The notes under the pieces are model-generated. The model did not search any database. It saw only the letters and a program-made list of their open reading frames with translations, and was not told the origin of the DNA. From JAFDYH01 sp049840875 (lineage in GTDB: Bacteria > Bacteroidota > Bacteroidia > Chitinophagales > Chitinophagaceae): a stretch of 64,000 nt of DNA. Positions 9,184 to 16,911 of the stretch are shown piece by piece. Numbering within the stretch: the first letter of the stretch is position 1; the number at the start of each line of letters is the position of its first letter. The position numbers were made by a program, and so were the translations under genes. The stretch spans positions 868,001 through 932,000 of the forward strand of contig JASGJE010000011.1 of the NCBI GenBank assembly GCA_049840875.1, in the 5' to 3' direction.

Positions 9184-9218
9184 CGTGAATCGTGAATGGT
9201 CAATGGTGAATGATCAGT
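9184..9218 (+). repeat. 7-nt period array after nuoN
   Basis: Five heptamers in register: CGTGAAT twice, GGTCAAT, GGTGAAT, GATCAGT. This is one of the clearest arrays of the window. Confidence 0.7.
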
Positions 9219-9250
9219 TAATTTAGAAGAGACGTTTTTATCGACTTATA

Positions 9251-9306
9251 ACATAAAACTTAAAACATAGAACTAATTGATTTTTACTTTTTAATTTTTA
9301 ATTCCT
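9251..9306 (+). repeat. 7-nt period array before the nuoN-downstream gene
   Basis: Eight heptamers in register run up to three bases before the next ATG. Units include ACATAAA, ACTTAAA, ACATAGA, ACTAATT, GATTTTT, ACTTTTT, AATTTTT and AATTCCT. Unit sequence drifts while the seven-base spacing holds. Confidence 0.65.
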
Positions 9307-9309
9307 ATC

Positions 9310-9702
9310 ATGGCTATTAATAAAAATCATGAATTTGAAGAGTTGAATGGAGTAAAATGTGCCATTGTAGAAAAGAATGCGAAGCCCGAAAGAGTTTCTT
9401 TTTTAAAAGATTTGTTAGAACTGAATCGCTATACAGTAATTGTGGCTAATTCTCCTGCACCGAAAGCAGCGCCTGTTGCGCCGCCCAAAGAAGGCCAACC
9501 CGCCACCACGCCCCCAACTCCTGCACCTGAAACATTTACTGTTGGAGTTACTGATGTGACTTTTAATCCGACAAATGCAATCTTTGGGAGATTATTAAAA
9601 ACAAAAGACGGACATATCGTTACCCTTGCCTACTGGCAACAGAAAGAAACTATATCACACGATGAAATTCCTTATTTCGGCAAACAAGGTGAATGGGAAT
9701 AA
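9310..9702 (+). CDS. Conserved-looking hypothetical protein
   Basis: The product has 130 residues and I do not recognise a named family. It has an N-terminal segment of about 50 residues (residues 5-50, starting HEFEELNGVKCAIVEKNA), then a Pro/Ala/Thr-rich linker at residues 54-78. A C-terminal segment of about 50 residues begins FTVGVTDVTFNPTNAIFG. There is no signal peptide or membrane helix. It sits 138 bases after nuoN on the same strand and may share the nuo transcript. A strong bidirectional terminator follows. The linker between two compact halves suggests a small two-part soluble protein. Confidence 0.7.
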   Translation: MAINKNHEFEELNGVKCAIVEKNAKPERVSFLKDLLELNRYTVIVANSPAPKAAPVAPPKEGQPATTPPTPAPETFTVGVTDVTFNPTNAIFGRLLKTKDGHIVTLAYWQQKETISHDEIPYFGKQGEWE

Positions 9703-9735
9703 TAGCTTGCAATTTTATTTATGCCAAAAAAAGAA

Positions 9736-9768
9736 AAATCCCGCAATAAAAAGCGGGATTTGTTTTTT
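9736..9768 (+). terminator. Bidirectional rho-independent terminator
   Basis: A perfect nine-base stem (AAATCCCGC at 9736-9744 with GCGGGATTT at 9753-9761) has an eight-base A-rich loop. A T tract follows on the plus strand and an A tract precedes it, so it can end both the nuo-side transcript and the convergent permease gene. Confidence 0.88.
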
Positions 9769-9850
9769 TCATAAGGGTAATCTTTTAAAATCCATTGGCA
9801 CCAATCATTCTTAAGACCACCTTACTCTATAAAAAGTTGCATTAATAAAA

Positions 9851-11140
9851 CTATGCAAGAGACGGTTTAACATTTAATGCTTTGCTTTTACCAATCTTAT
9901 GTCCGAATGTTCCGAAATAAAGTATGAAGAGATAACAAGGTACCATTATCCAAAATGCCTGCTGTAATCCTATTTGTTTACCAAGGGCCGCCCATAGCTT
10001 CGGCAATACGGCGCCACCTGCAATTCCGACAATTAATAAAGCGGCTCCTGCTTTCGTGAATTTACCCAAACCTTCAATCGCCAAAGGCCAGATGGCCGGC
10101 CACACCAAAGCATTTGCTAACCCAAGCAGCGCTACAAAGAATACAGAAGTATAGCCTGCAGTAAAAATAGCTCCCAGGCTAAACAATACGCCTAATACTG
10201 CAGATGTCTTCATCGCCGTATTCTGCGAAAGATACTTTGGAATAGCAATAATACCCGTAATATAGCCAACCAGCATTCCGATCATAGTATACGTAGTGAA
10301 ATGCTTTGCTACATCCAGGCTGATACCAATACTTTTTCCATACACCTGGATAATATCACCAGCCATTACTTCGACACCTACGTATAAAAAAAGTGTAACA
10401 AACCCCACCCATAGATAAGGATATTCAAAAATGCTTTTACGGTTGATAACTGATGAAGAAGTTTCATCTCCATCCTCTCCTTCAGCACGTATTTCAGGTA
10501 ACGAAGAAAAATAAATAAACACACCTAACAGAACAAGCACTATGGCAATAATGATATAGGGAAGTACAACTCTTGATGCAAGGCCATCCAAAGCAACCGC
10601 TTTCTGAGCAGCATCCATTGTTTTCAAGCTTGCCTCCAACGCTGATGAATCTTTTAACACAATAGCGCCAAGTATCAAAGGCGCCAAAGCGCCGGCTGTT
10701 TTATTGCAAATGCCCATGATGCTAATTCGTTTTGCAGCGCTTTCAAGGGGGCCCAATATGGTGATATAAGGATTTGATGCAGTTTGCAACAACGCTAACC
10801 CTGTGCCGATAACAAATAAAGCAAACAAAAACAAGCCGAATGTGCGTGTGTTTGCCGCAGGAATAAATAATAACGCTCCGGCTGCCATTACCAATAACCC
10901 AAGCATCATCCCTTTTTTAAATCCTGTCTTTTGCAAAACCCATGATGATGGAAAAGCCATTACTGCGTAAGAAATGTAAAAAGCTGTTGTAACGAGAATT
11001 GCTTGCTCCGTTGAAAGCTCGCAGGCTATTTGCAGATAAGGAATTAATGTGCTATTAGCCCATGTTACAAAACCGAAAATGAAAAAAAGCGCTCCAATGA
11101 TCAATATCGGTCCGGTACTATTGCGTTGCGGTTGACTCAT
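9851..11140 (-). CDS. fucP: FucP-type sugar:H+ symporter (MFS)
   Basis: An MFS permease of the FucP/GluP group imports L-fucose or related hexoses with protons across the inner membrane. The 429-residue product has about 12 helices. Early family marks are GALFFIFGFVTWANSTLIPY (residues ~15-35) and LQTASNPYITILGP near residue 127. The Asn of TWAN and the NPY segment are typical. I chose ATG 11140 (MSQPQRN) over an in-frame TTG ten codons upstream. The nearest fucose genes in the window are two GH29 fucosidases, a fuconolactonase and an SDR, all more than 30 kb away, so fucose is a likely but unproven substrate. Confidence 0.85.
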   Translation of the reverse strand: MSQPQRNSTGPILIIGALFFIFGFVTWANSTLIPYLQIACELSTEQAILVTTAFYISYAVMAFPSSWVLQKTGFKKGMMLGLLVMAAGALLFIPAANTRTFGLFLFALFVIGTGLALLQTASNPYITILGPLESAAKRISIMGICNKTAGALAPLILGAIVLKDSSALEASLKTMDAAQKAVALDGLASRVVLPYIIIAIVLVLLGVFIYFSSLPEIRAEGEDGDETSSSVINRKSIFEYPYLWVGFVTLFLYVGVEVMAGDIIQVYGKSIGISLDVAKHFTTYTMIGMLVGYITGIIAIPKYLSQNTAMKTSAVLGVLFSLGAIFTAGYTSVFFVALLGLANALVWPAIWPLAIEGLGKFTKAGAALLIVGIAGGAVLPKLWAALGKQIGLQQAFWIMVPCYLFILYFGTFGHKIGKSKALNVKPSLA

Positions 11141-11227
11141 GAAAAATGTTTGATGGTGATGAACGGACAAAATACTAAATCATTTGCATCCGCAATCATT
11201 CAATCGGTTGTGTGAAATATTGGCCCT

Positions 11228-11560
11228 TTACAAATCGTGGAGATTTTTCAGGCGTTCTTTTATTTCCTTATCGGAAATATCAGGCTGAACGCTTTTATCA
11301 TAAATGGAAATTAAATATATAATGGCATCAATAACTTTTACACATGTTATGACTCTCGCTCCCCCACTTTTACCTTTCCCTTTAGATGAGATTGCCAAGC
11401 GCACCTTAAACACGTCCTTACCAAGTGGAGATCCAAGTTTGGGATTTAATAGTAATTGTTCAGATAAAGCAAACAAGTCTTTTTTTAATGAAGGATATTT
11501 TTTAGATAGCTTTTTTGCTTCACTTAAAAATTCAGGTGTCGCTTCAATATTAAAGGGCAT
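11228..11560 (-). CDS. RelE/ParE-superfamily toxin candidate
   Basis: The 110-residue basic protein looks like a RelE/ParE-fold toxin. It has an N-terminal helix-rich part (EFLSEAKKLSKKYPSLKKDL). A central LGKDVFKVRLAISSKGKGKSG segment and a beta-rich ARVITCVKVIDAIIYLISIYDK precede a C-terminal helix. The R-L-A-I-S and I-Y-D-K elements match the family core. The upstream gene encodes a small antitoxin-like protein and overlaps this one by 11 bases, the usual type II arrangement. Whether it cuts mRNA or poisons gyrase cannot be told. Confidence 0.75.
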   Translation of the reverse strand: MPFNIEATPEFLSEAKKLSKKYPSLKKDLFALSEQLLLNPKLGSPLGKDVFKVRLAISSKGKGKSGGARVITCVKVIDAIIYLISIYDKSVQPDISDKEIKERLKNLHDL

Positions 11561-11774
11561 CCAATAATTGTTTAAGAGATATGGATTTCAGTTTTCCCTT
11601 CTCAATCTGGCTAACTTGTTTCAGACCTTTTTCAATGCTATTTAAAACTTTATTTTTTCTCCCTGATGCTTTCTTCTTCTTCTTTAACCCTGATGTGATT
11701 TTTTCCCATTCCCCTATTGGCACAAAAACGCCCAACGGCTTACCCTTTTCATCATATGTGTATTGAAAAGACAT
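11550..11774 (-). CDS. Antitoxin candidate of the RelE/ParE-like pair
   Basis: The 74-residue protein precedes and overlaps the toxin gene. The N-terminus (MSFQYTYDEKGKPLGVFVPIGEWEKI) resembles Bacteroidota antitoxins of the Phd/YefM-like style. The middle is very Lys-rich, and the C-terminus is helical (SIEKGLKQVSQIEKGKL), suitable for wrapping the toxin. I do not recognise a precise family; the assignment rests mostly on gene size, order and overlap. Confidence 0.65.
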   Translation of the reverse strand: MSFQYTYDEKGKPLGVFVPIGEWEKITSGLKKKKKASGRKNKVLNSIEKGLKQVSQIEKGKLKSISLKQLLDAL

Positions 11775-11829
11775 ATCCCTGATTTACTTTAAAGATACTA
11801 AAATAAGTTTGCTATATCAATGGGTTCAA

Positions 11830-13299
11830 TCACGCAATTGCTGCCATTACAATCTCTTTCAATTTTTCAATTGATACCCTTTCCTGTTGCATACTGTCCC
11901 TGTAACGAATAGTTACTGTATTATCTTCTTTGGATTGGTGGTCGACTGTAACGCAGAACGGTGTACCTAACGCGTCCATGCGGCGGTAACGTTTACCAAT
12001 AGAGTCTTTCTCCTCATAAAAACAGCGGAAAGAATTTTTACAATTCTCAATAATGTCTCTCGCAATTTCCGGAAGTCCGTCTTTTTTAGTCAAAGGCAGC
12101 ACTGCTAATTTTATCGGAGCCAGTTTAGTAGGAAATTTCAGAACAACACGGCTATCTTGTTTTTCTGCCGTACTTAAATCTTCTTCATTGTAAGCATTGC
12201 TCATCACCAGCAAAAACATACGGTCTAAACCAATTGATGTTTCGATAACATAAGGAACATAATTACCATATGCCTTACCGGTAGCAGGATCGATATCATT
12301 ATCAAAATAATTCTGCTTCTTCTTACTGAATTTTTCATGTTGGCTCAAATCAAAATCGCCGCGGGAGTGAATACCTTCCACTTCTTTAAAGCCTATGGGA
12401 AATTCAAATTCAATATCGCAGGCTTCTTTTGCATAATGTGCCAGCTTTATATGATCGTGGTACCGATATTTTTCTTTATCAAAACCAAGGCTTAAATGCC
12501 ATTTCAATCTTTCTTCTTTCCAGTATTTATACCACTCGCCTTCTGTACCGGGGCGAACAAAGAATTGCATTTCCATCTGTTCGAACTCACGCATGCGGAA
12601 AATGAACTGGCGTGCAACAATTTCATTACGGAATGCTTTACCAATTTGTGCAATACCGAATGGCACTTTCATGCGACCGGTTTTCTGCACATTTAAAAAG
12701 TTTACAAAAATACCCTGCGCTGTTTCAGGACGGAGATACACTTTATTATCTTCATCATCCGCCGAAACTGTAGAACCAAATTCCGTAGAAAACATCAGGT
12801 TGAACTGGCGAATATCCGTCCAGTTGCTCGTACCGCTGATGGCACATGTTATTTTATTATCCTCAATCAGTTTTTTTAAGCCGGCAAAGTCATCTTTTGC
12901 AATCAATGTATCCATTTGCGCAAGAACATCGTTTGCCAATTGCACATTGCCATTTGCTTTCTGCTCATCCGCAAATGCTTCAATCAAATGATCAACCCTG
13001 TATCTTTTTTTACTGTCTTTATTATCGATCATCGGGTCGTTGAAATTATCCACGTGACCGCTGGCCTTCCAGGTGGTCGGGTGCATGAAAATAGCCGCAT
13101 CAATACCAACAATATTCTCGTTCAGTTGCGTCATACTTTTCCACCAGTAGTCACGAATATTTTTCTTTAACTCACTGCCCCACTGGCCATAATCGTAAAC
13201 TGCCTGCAAGCCATCATAGATTTCGCTGGAAGGAAAAATAAAGCCGTACTCTTTACAATGAGAGATAATTGCCTGGAACTTGTTCGAATCATTTGCCAT
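11830..13299 (-). CDS. glyS: Glycine--tRNA ligase (homodimeric class II)
   Basis: The enzyme charges tRNA-Gly. The 489-residue product is the single-chain class II form. It shows motif 2-like FRNEIVARQFIFRMREFEQME near residue 230 and the SIGLDRMFLLVM motif 3 region near residue 355. The anticodon-binding domain begins around KFPTKLAPIKLAVLPL near residue 390. HPTTWKASGHVDNF near residue 80 is characteristic of bacterial and eukaryotic alpha2 GlyRS. ATG 13299 (MANDSNKF) is preferred to an in-frame TTG three codons upstream. It appears to be a single-gene transcript. Confidence 0.96.
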   Translation of the reverse strand: MANDSNKFQAIISHCKEYGFIFPSSEIYDGLQAVYDYGQWGSELKKNIRDYWWKSMTQLNENIVGIDAAIFMHPTTWKASGHVDNFNDPMIDNKDSKKRYRVDHLIEAFADEQKANGNVQLANDVLAQMDTLIAKDDFAGLKKLIEDNKITCAISGTSNWTDIRQFNLMFSTEFGSTVSADDEDNKVYLRPETAQGIFVNFLNVQKTGRMKVPFGIAQIGKAFRNEIVARQFIFRMREFEQMEMQFFVRPGTEGEWYKYWKEERLKWHLSLGFDKEKYRYHDHIKLAHYAKEACDIEFEFPIGFKEVEGIHSRGDFDLSQHEKFSKKKQNYFDNDIDPATGKAYGNYVPYVIETSIGLDRMFLLVMSNAYNEEDLSTAEKQDSRVVLKFPTKLAPIKLAVLPLTKKDGLPEIARDIIENCKNSFRCFYEEKDSIGKRYRRMDALGTPFCVTVDHQSKEDNTVTIRYRDSMQQERVSIEKLKEIVMAAIA

Positions 13300-13305
13300 A
13301 GACGG

Positions 13306-13313
13306 CAAAATTA
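13306..13313 (-). promoter_or_regulatory. Candidate -7 element upstream of glyS
   Basis: On the minus strand TAATTTTG matches the Bacteroidota -7 consensus TAnnTTTG and lies seven bases before the glyS ATG. That would give a very short leader. No convincing TTTG -33 element is seen at the expected distance, so this is tentative. Confidence 0.35.
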
Positions 13314-13389
13314 AGCGAGAAAGGTCACTCGCTGGAGTAAAAAAAGTAACAAATATATCAGTAGAAAATTTTAAGTATTTTAGAAAACT

Positions 13390-13692
13390 ATGATCCCAGA
13401 AGAAAAATTAAAGCAACTCCGCAAATCCCTGAAACGAGGAATTCCAGAAGGCGAAATAAAAGAAGAATTAAAAAAAGAAGGATATTCCGACGAAGACATA
13501 AATAACGTTTTTATTCCACAGAAATATGACATGCGTTCGTGGTATTTAACTTTTGCCTGCATATTTCTTTTAATTGGACTCTATGTTTTAGTAAATGGAA
13601 AAAACTGGTTGATTTTGATCTTTTCAGCTTTGATGTTTGCGCAATATGGCAGAGAAGTAAAAAGAAAAAACAAGGAAGGAGATATATCCTGA
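13390..13692 (+). CDS. Small membrane protein with N-terminal charged helices
   Basis: The 100-residue protein is not assigned to a family. Residues 1-45 are soluble and highly charged (EEKLKQLRKSLKRGIPEGEI), with a SHOCT-like or UBA-like helical look. Two hydrophobic segments follow at about residues 52-69 and 73-86, and the end is basic. It lies alone between the divergent glyS and the E2 gene. Codon use is AT-rich like the surroundings. Coding status is supported by a coherent amphipathic/hydrophobic layout only. Confidence 0.6.
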   Translation: MIPEEKLKQLRKSLKRGIPEGEIKEELKKEGYSDEDINNVFIPQKYDMRSWYLTFACIFLLIGLYVLVNGKNWLILIFSALMFAQYGREVKRKNKEGDIS

Positions 13693-13912
13693 TTCAAAAT
13701 TAATAATTGAGAATATTCAAAAACGTTCAGGTAATATCGATATGAAAGTACAGACTGTGTTTCTACTCCAATATTCAGCGAGGCCGACACAACGAAAGCC
13801 AAAAAGAATTTCAAAAATCCGGGTTCATAAGCACCCTCATCAGACTCAGGATGTTACCCCATTCAGCATTCAGCAAATTGCCTTAATTTCGGCCAAAATT
13901 CAAAGATCAATT

Positions 13913-15601
13913 ATGGCTGAAGTGATCCTGATGCCCCGCCTGAGCGATACCATGACTGAAGGTGTGATTGCTGCATGGCACAAAAAAGTGGGCGATCCTG
14001 TAAAAAAAGGCGAATTGCTGGCTGAAGTGGAAACCGACAAAGCGACAATGGAGCTGGAGAGTTATAAAGACGGTACTTTGTTACATATCGGCGTGGATAA
14101 AGGTGGCAAATTACAAGTAAACGACCTGCTGGCGATTATTGGTAAGCCCGGTGAAGATGTAAGTGGTTTGGTGAAAGAAAATTCTGGCAATGCGGGCAAA
14201 GCTCCTGCTGCCGAAGCGAAACCAGAAAAGAAAGAAGCTGCAGCGCCAAAAGCTGAAGCACCAAAGGCAGGCAAAAAAGAAGAAAAGCCCACAGCAAAAA
14301 CGACCTCGGCCCCTGCTATAGATATTTCCAAAATGGAAGAAGTGGTGCTGATGCCTCGATTGAGCGATACGATGACTGAAGGTGTAATTGCATCCTGGCA
14401 AAAAAATATCGGCGACGCTGTGAAAAAAGGCGACCTGCTTGCTGAAATCGAAACCGATAAAGCGACAATGGAGCTGGAAAGCTATAAAAACGGTACGCTT
14501 TTATATATCGGCGCAAAGAAGGGCGAAAAGATTGCCGTTAATGATCTTCTTTGCATAATTGGTGAGAAAGCAAAAGTGGATGTGGACGCGATTGTAGCTG
14601 CCGCTAAAAATGGTGTAGGAAGTTCAGTCGGCAATGAACAGTCAGCAGCTGAACCAACAAAAGAAGAAGTTGTTGAAGCAACGTCATCAGATGACCATCC
14701 AGCTTTATCTACTGATAATGGACGTGTGAAAGCATCACCTTTGGCGAAAAAATTAGCTTCTGAAAAGGGTGTTGACTTAAAATTAGTTCAGGGCACAGGT
14801 GATGGCGGAAGAATTGTAAAAAGCGACGTTGATAATTATAAACCGGCTGAAACGAAAACACAGAAAGGTGGTGGAGGTGAGGTACCTCATGGATTCGCAA
14901 CCACTCCTTCTTTCGGACAGGTAAGCTACGATGAAGTGCCTGTATCGCAAATGCGTAAGGTGATAGCAAAACGTCTTGCGGAAAGTAAATTCACTGCGCC
15001 GCACTTCTATCTCACGATGGTGATCGATATGGACAATGCAGTAGCAGGCCGTGCAAAACTGAATGAAGTCAGCAAGGTGAAAATATCATTCAATGATCTT
15101 GTGTTGAAAGCTTGTGCGGTAGCATTGAAGCAACACCCTGCAGTTAATAGCAGTTGGCTTGGAGATAAGATACGCATCAATCATCACGTTAACATCGGTG
15201 TTGCTGTGGCTGTAGAAGATGGCTTATTGGTTCCGGTTGTTCGATTTGCAGATACAAAATCACTATCACAAATAGCTGAAGAAGTAAAAGACTTTGCAAA
15301 ACGTGCAAAGGAAAAGAAATTACAACCAGCCGATTGGGAAGGCAACACGTTCACGATTTCGAATCTTGGTATGTTCGGCATTGATGAATTCACCGCAATC
15401 ATTAATCCGCCTGACGCTTGTATTCTCGCAATTGGTGGTATTTCTCAAGTACCTGTTGTAAAAAATGGCGCTGTGGTGCCAGGAAACATTATGAAAGTAA
15501 CATTGAGTTGCGATCATCGTGTGGTGGATGGAGCAACAGGATCTGCTTTCCTTCTTACATTGAAGAGCTTACTGGAAGAGCCCTTGAGAATGTTGGTATA
15601 A
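13913..15601 (+). CDS. pdhC: Pyruvate dehydrogenase complex E2 (dihydrolipoamide acetyltransferase)
   Basis: E2 transfers the acetyl group from lipoate to CoA and forms the core of the complex. The 562-residue protein has two lipoyl domains, with lipoylated Lys at ~K43 and ~K183, both in the ETDKATMELES motif. An E3-binding domain lies near residues 270-305 (ASPLAKKLASEKGVDLKLVQ), and a catalytic domain follows with the DHRVVDG motif (H535, D539). The Ala/Lys/Pro-rich linkers between domains are typical swinging arms. ATG 13913 (MAEVILMPRLSDTM) starts exactly at the first lipoyl domain; in-frame codons upstream lack family features. No E1 or E3 gene is adjacent. Confidence 0.94.
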   Translation: MAEVILMPRLSDTMTEGVIAAWHKKVGDPVKKGELLAEVETDKATMELESYKDGTLLHIGVDKGGKLQVNDLLAIIGKPGEDVSGLVKENSGNAGKAPAAEAKPEKKEAAAPKAEAPKAGKKEEKPTAKTTSAPAIDISKMEEVVLMPRLSDTMTEGVIASWQKNIGDAVKKGDLLAEIETDKATMELESYKNGTLLYIGAKKGEKIAVNDLLCIIGEKAKVDVDAIVAAAKNGVGSSVGNEQSAAEPTKEEVVEATSSDDHPALSTDNGRVKASPLAKKLASEKGVDLKLVQGTGDGGRIVKSDVDNYKPAETKTQKGGGGEVPHGFATTPSFGQVSYDEVPVSQMRKVIAKRLAESKFTAPHFYLTMVIDMDNAVAGRAKLNEVSKVKISFNDLVLKACAVALKQHPAVNSSWLGDKIRINHHVNIGVAVAVEDGLLVPVVRFADTKSLSQIAEEVKDFAKRAKEKKLQPADWEGNTFTISNLGMFGIDEFTAIINPPDACILAIGGISQVPVVKNGAVVPGNIMKVTLSCDHRVVDGATGSAFLLTLKSLLEEPLRMLV

Positions 15602-15602
15602 C

Positions 15603-15637
15603 AAAAGTGAAAAAGTAAAAGGTAAAAATTAAAAATA
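15603..15637 (+). repeat. 7-nt period array after pdhC
   Basis: Five heptamers in register begin one base after the stop codon: AAAAGTG, AAAAAGT, AAAAGGT, AAAAATT, AAAAATA. They lie between the E2 gene and its terminator. Confidence 0.6.
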
Positions 15638-15655
15638 TTAGGTTTACAATTTGAG

Positions 15656-15680
15656 AACAGTCCTTCGGGACTGTTTTTTA
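15656..15680 (+). terminator. Rho-independent terminator of pdhC
   Basis: An eight-base stem (AACAGTCC at 15656-15663 with GGACTGTT at 15668-15675) closes a TTCG tetraloop and is followed by a run of T. It ends the E2 transcript. Confidence 0.9.
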
Positions 15681-15698
15681 TTTTATGGGTAAATGATC

Positions 15699-16817
15699 TT
15701 ATTGCCAGAAAGGTGGTTTGACGGTTGTTCCTCCCAGCACTGTGCAATCGCCGCAGGAACGTGTGGTAGCGAATATTCCTTTCGGCGGATACCCATCTTT
15801 TGACAGAAGTGTAAATTCATTGGTTACGGCCGCTTCGTCTGTATGAAGTTCAATCATTACACACCTGGGATTATAATCCCACGGTTGCACTTCCGAGTTG
15901 GTAATATATAATTGCTTTGAAGAAGGAGTGCAGGTTATTAAATACCCCAACGCTGTTTTACCAGGATTATTAACGGCATGAATGTTACCATTTATTTCGC
16001 TGGGTTGGGGATCGAATAAGGAACCGGTTTGTTCTGTAATTCTTTTCAGGTTTTCCAAATACTCATAAGCTTCTTTCGTTAACGCATACTGTCGTAGTGA
16101 AATAAAATATTTGATGCTCAGTTCGACCGAATTAAAATCAATCAATCTGACCGGAAAGTGATAAATAATATCTTCTGCGAGTTTGGTTGAATTTCCTAAT
16201 AATAATTGTGTATTCTGTTGGGTTTTCCAACATTCATATACATATTCAGAAGGCTGCCGGTCATATATCACGCCATCTCTTGCTATCAATGATGAAAAGA
16301 AAGAAGCTTTATAATTCCATGTTTCAGTGTATGCCCAACGATAATACCATGTTTTATTTTCCGCATCATGTGTATTTGCATACACTGCGAAATTGTTATT
16401 TGTTATTCCAAAACTGATACTGTCAATAGCCGGAGTTTTCAGCACAGGCATATCGTCCGACAGGTATTGTTTTCCATTCGAGGTGTTTATCCGCAACCTG
16501 TATTTTTGATCAAAATTTAGATTGATACCGGGAACGAAATAAATTCCATCATTATTCATTTCCTGGAAACTATAAAGCGTGTTTCCGGATACATTCTCTA
16601 AAGTTAACTGAGCCTCATTTTCTATTGAATTTTTTATTCCCGAATCCAATTTGTTTGTGTGACTTAAGCGGATAAACGTAGTATCGCCACTGTTGTTAAT
16701 AAAACCATCAACGACAAGAATACTGGTTTCATCATCAGAAACCGGGGGATAGTACCGTTTCTTGCATCCTGCAAGTGCGATAATGGCAAACAAAAAAAGT
16801 AAGATAGATTTTCCCAT
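15699..16817 (-). CDS. DUF4249 outer-membrane-associated lipoprotein
   Basis: The 372-residue protein begins with a lipoprotein signal peptide (MGKSILLFLFAIIALAGCKK, lipobox LAGC). It has the length and ending typical of DUF4249, a Bacteroidota family usually encoded beside TonB-dependent receptors. The C-terminal CGDCTVLGGTTVKPPFW is the best family mark. Its function is unknown. Here it follows the phosphatase gene on the same strand with about 95 bases between, so it could belong to the sigma/SusC/SusD block or be an independent gene. Confidence 0.82.
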   Translation of the reverse strand: MGKSILLFLFAIIALAGCKKRYYPPVSDDETSILVVDGFINNSGDTTFIRLSHTNKLDSGIKNSIENEAQLTLENVSGNTLYSFQEMNNDGIYFVPGINLNFDQKYRLRINTSNGKQYLSDDMPVLKTPAIDSISFGITNNNFAVYANTHDAENKTWYYRWAYTETWNYKASFFSSLIARDGVIYDRQPSEYVYECWKTQQNTQLLLGNSTKLAEDIIYHFPVRLIDFNSVELSIKYFISLRQYALTKEAYEYLENLKRITEQTGSLFDPQPSEINGNIHAVNNPGKTALGYLITCTPSSKQLYITNSEVQPWDYNPRCVMIELHTDEAAVTNEFTLLSKDGYPPKGIFATTRSCGDCTVLGGTTVKPPFWQ

Positions 16818-16911
16818 TGCGGGATAATTATCTTACTAAAATACAAAACAACTTTTGTTGAGATGAATTGATTGACAATTTTATTAACCCAAAACTTGAG
16901 ACAGCAAACCT

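Noticed and set aside
12593..12991. A plus-strand reading frame opposite glyS
   Set aside because: It overlaps the conserved core of glycyl-tRNA synthetase and shows no protein-like features.
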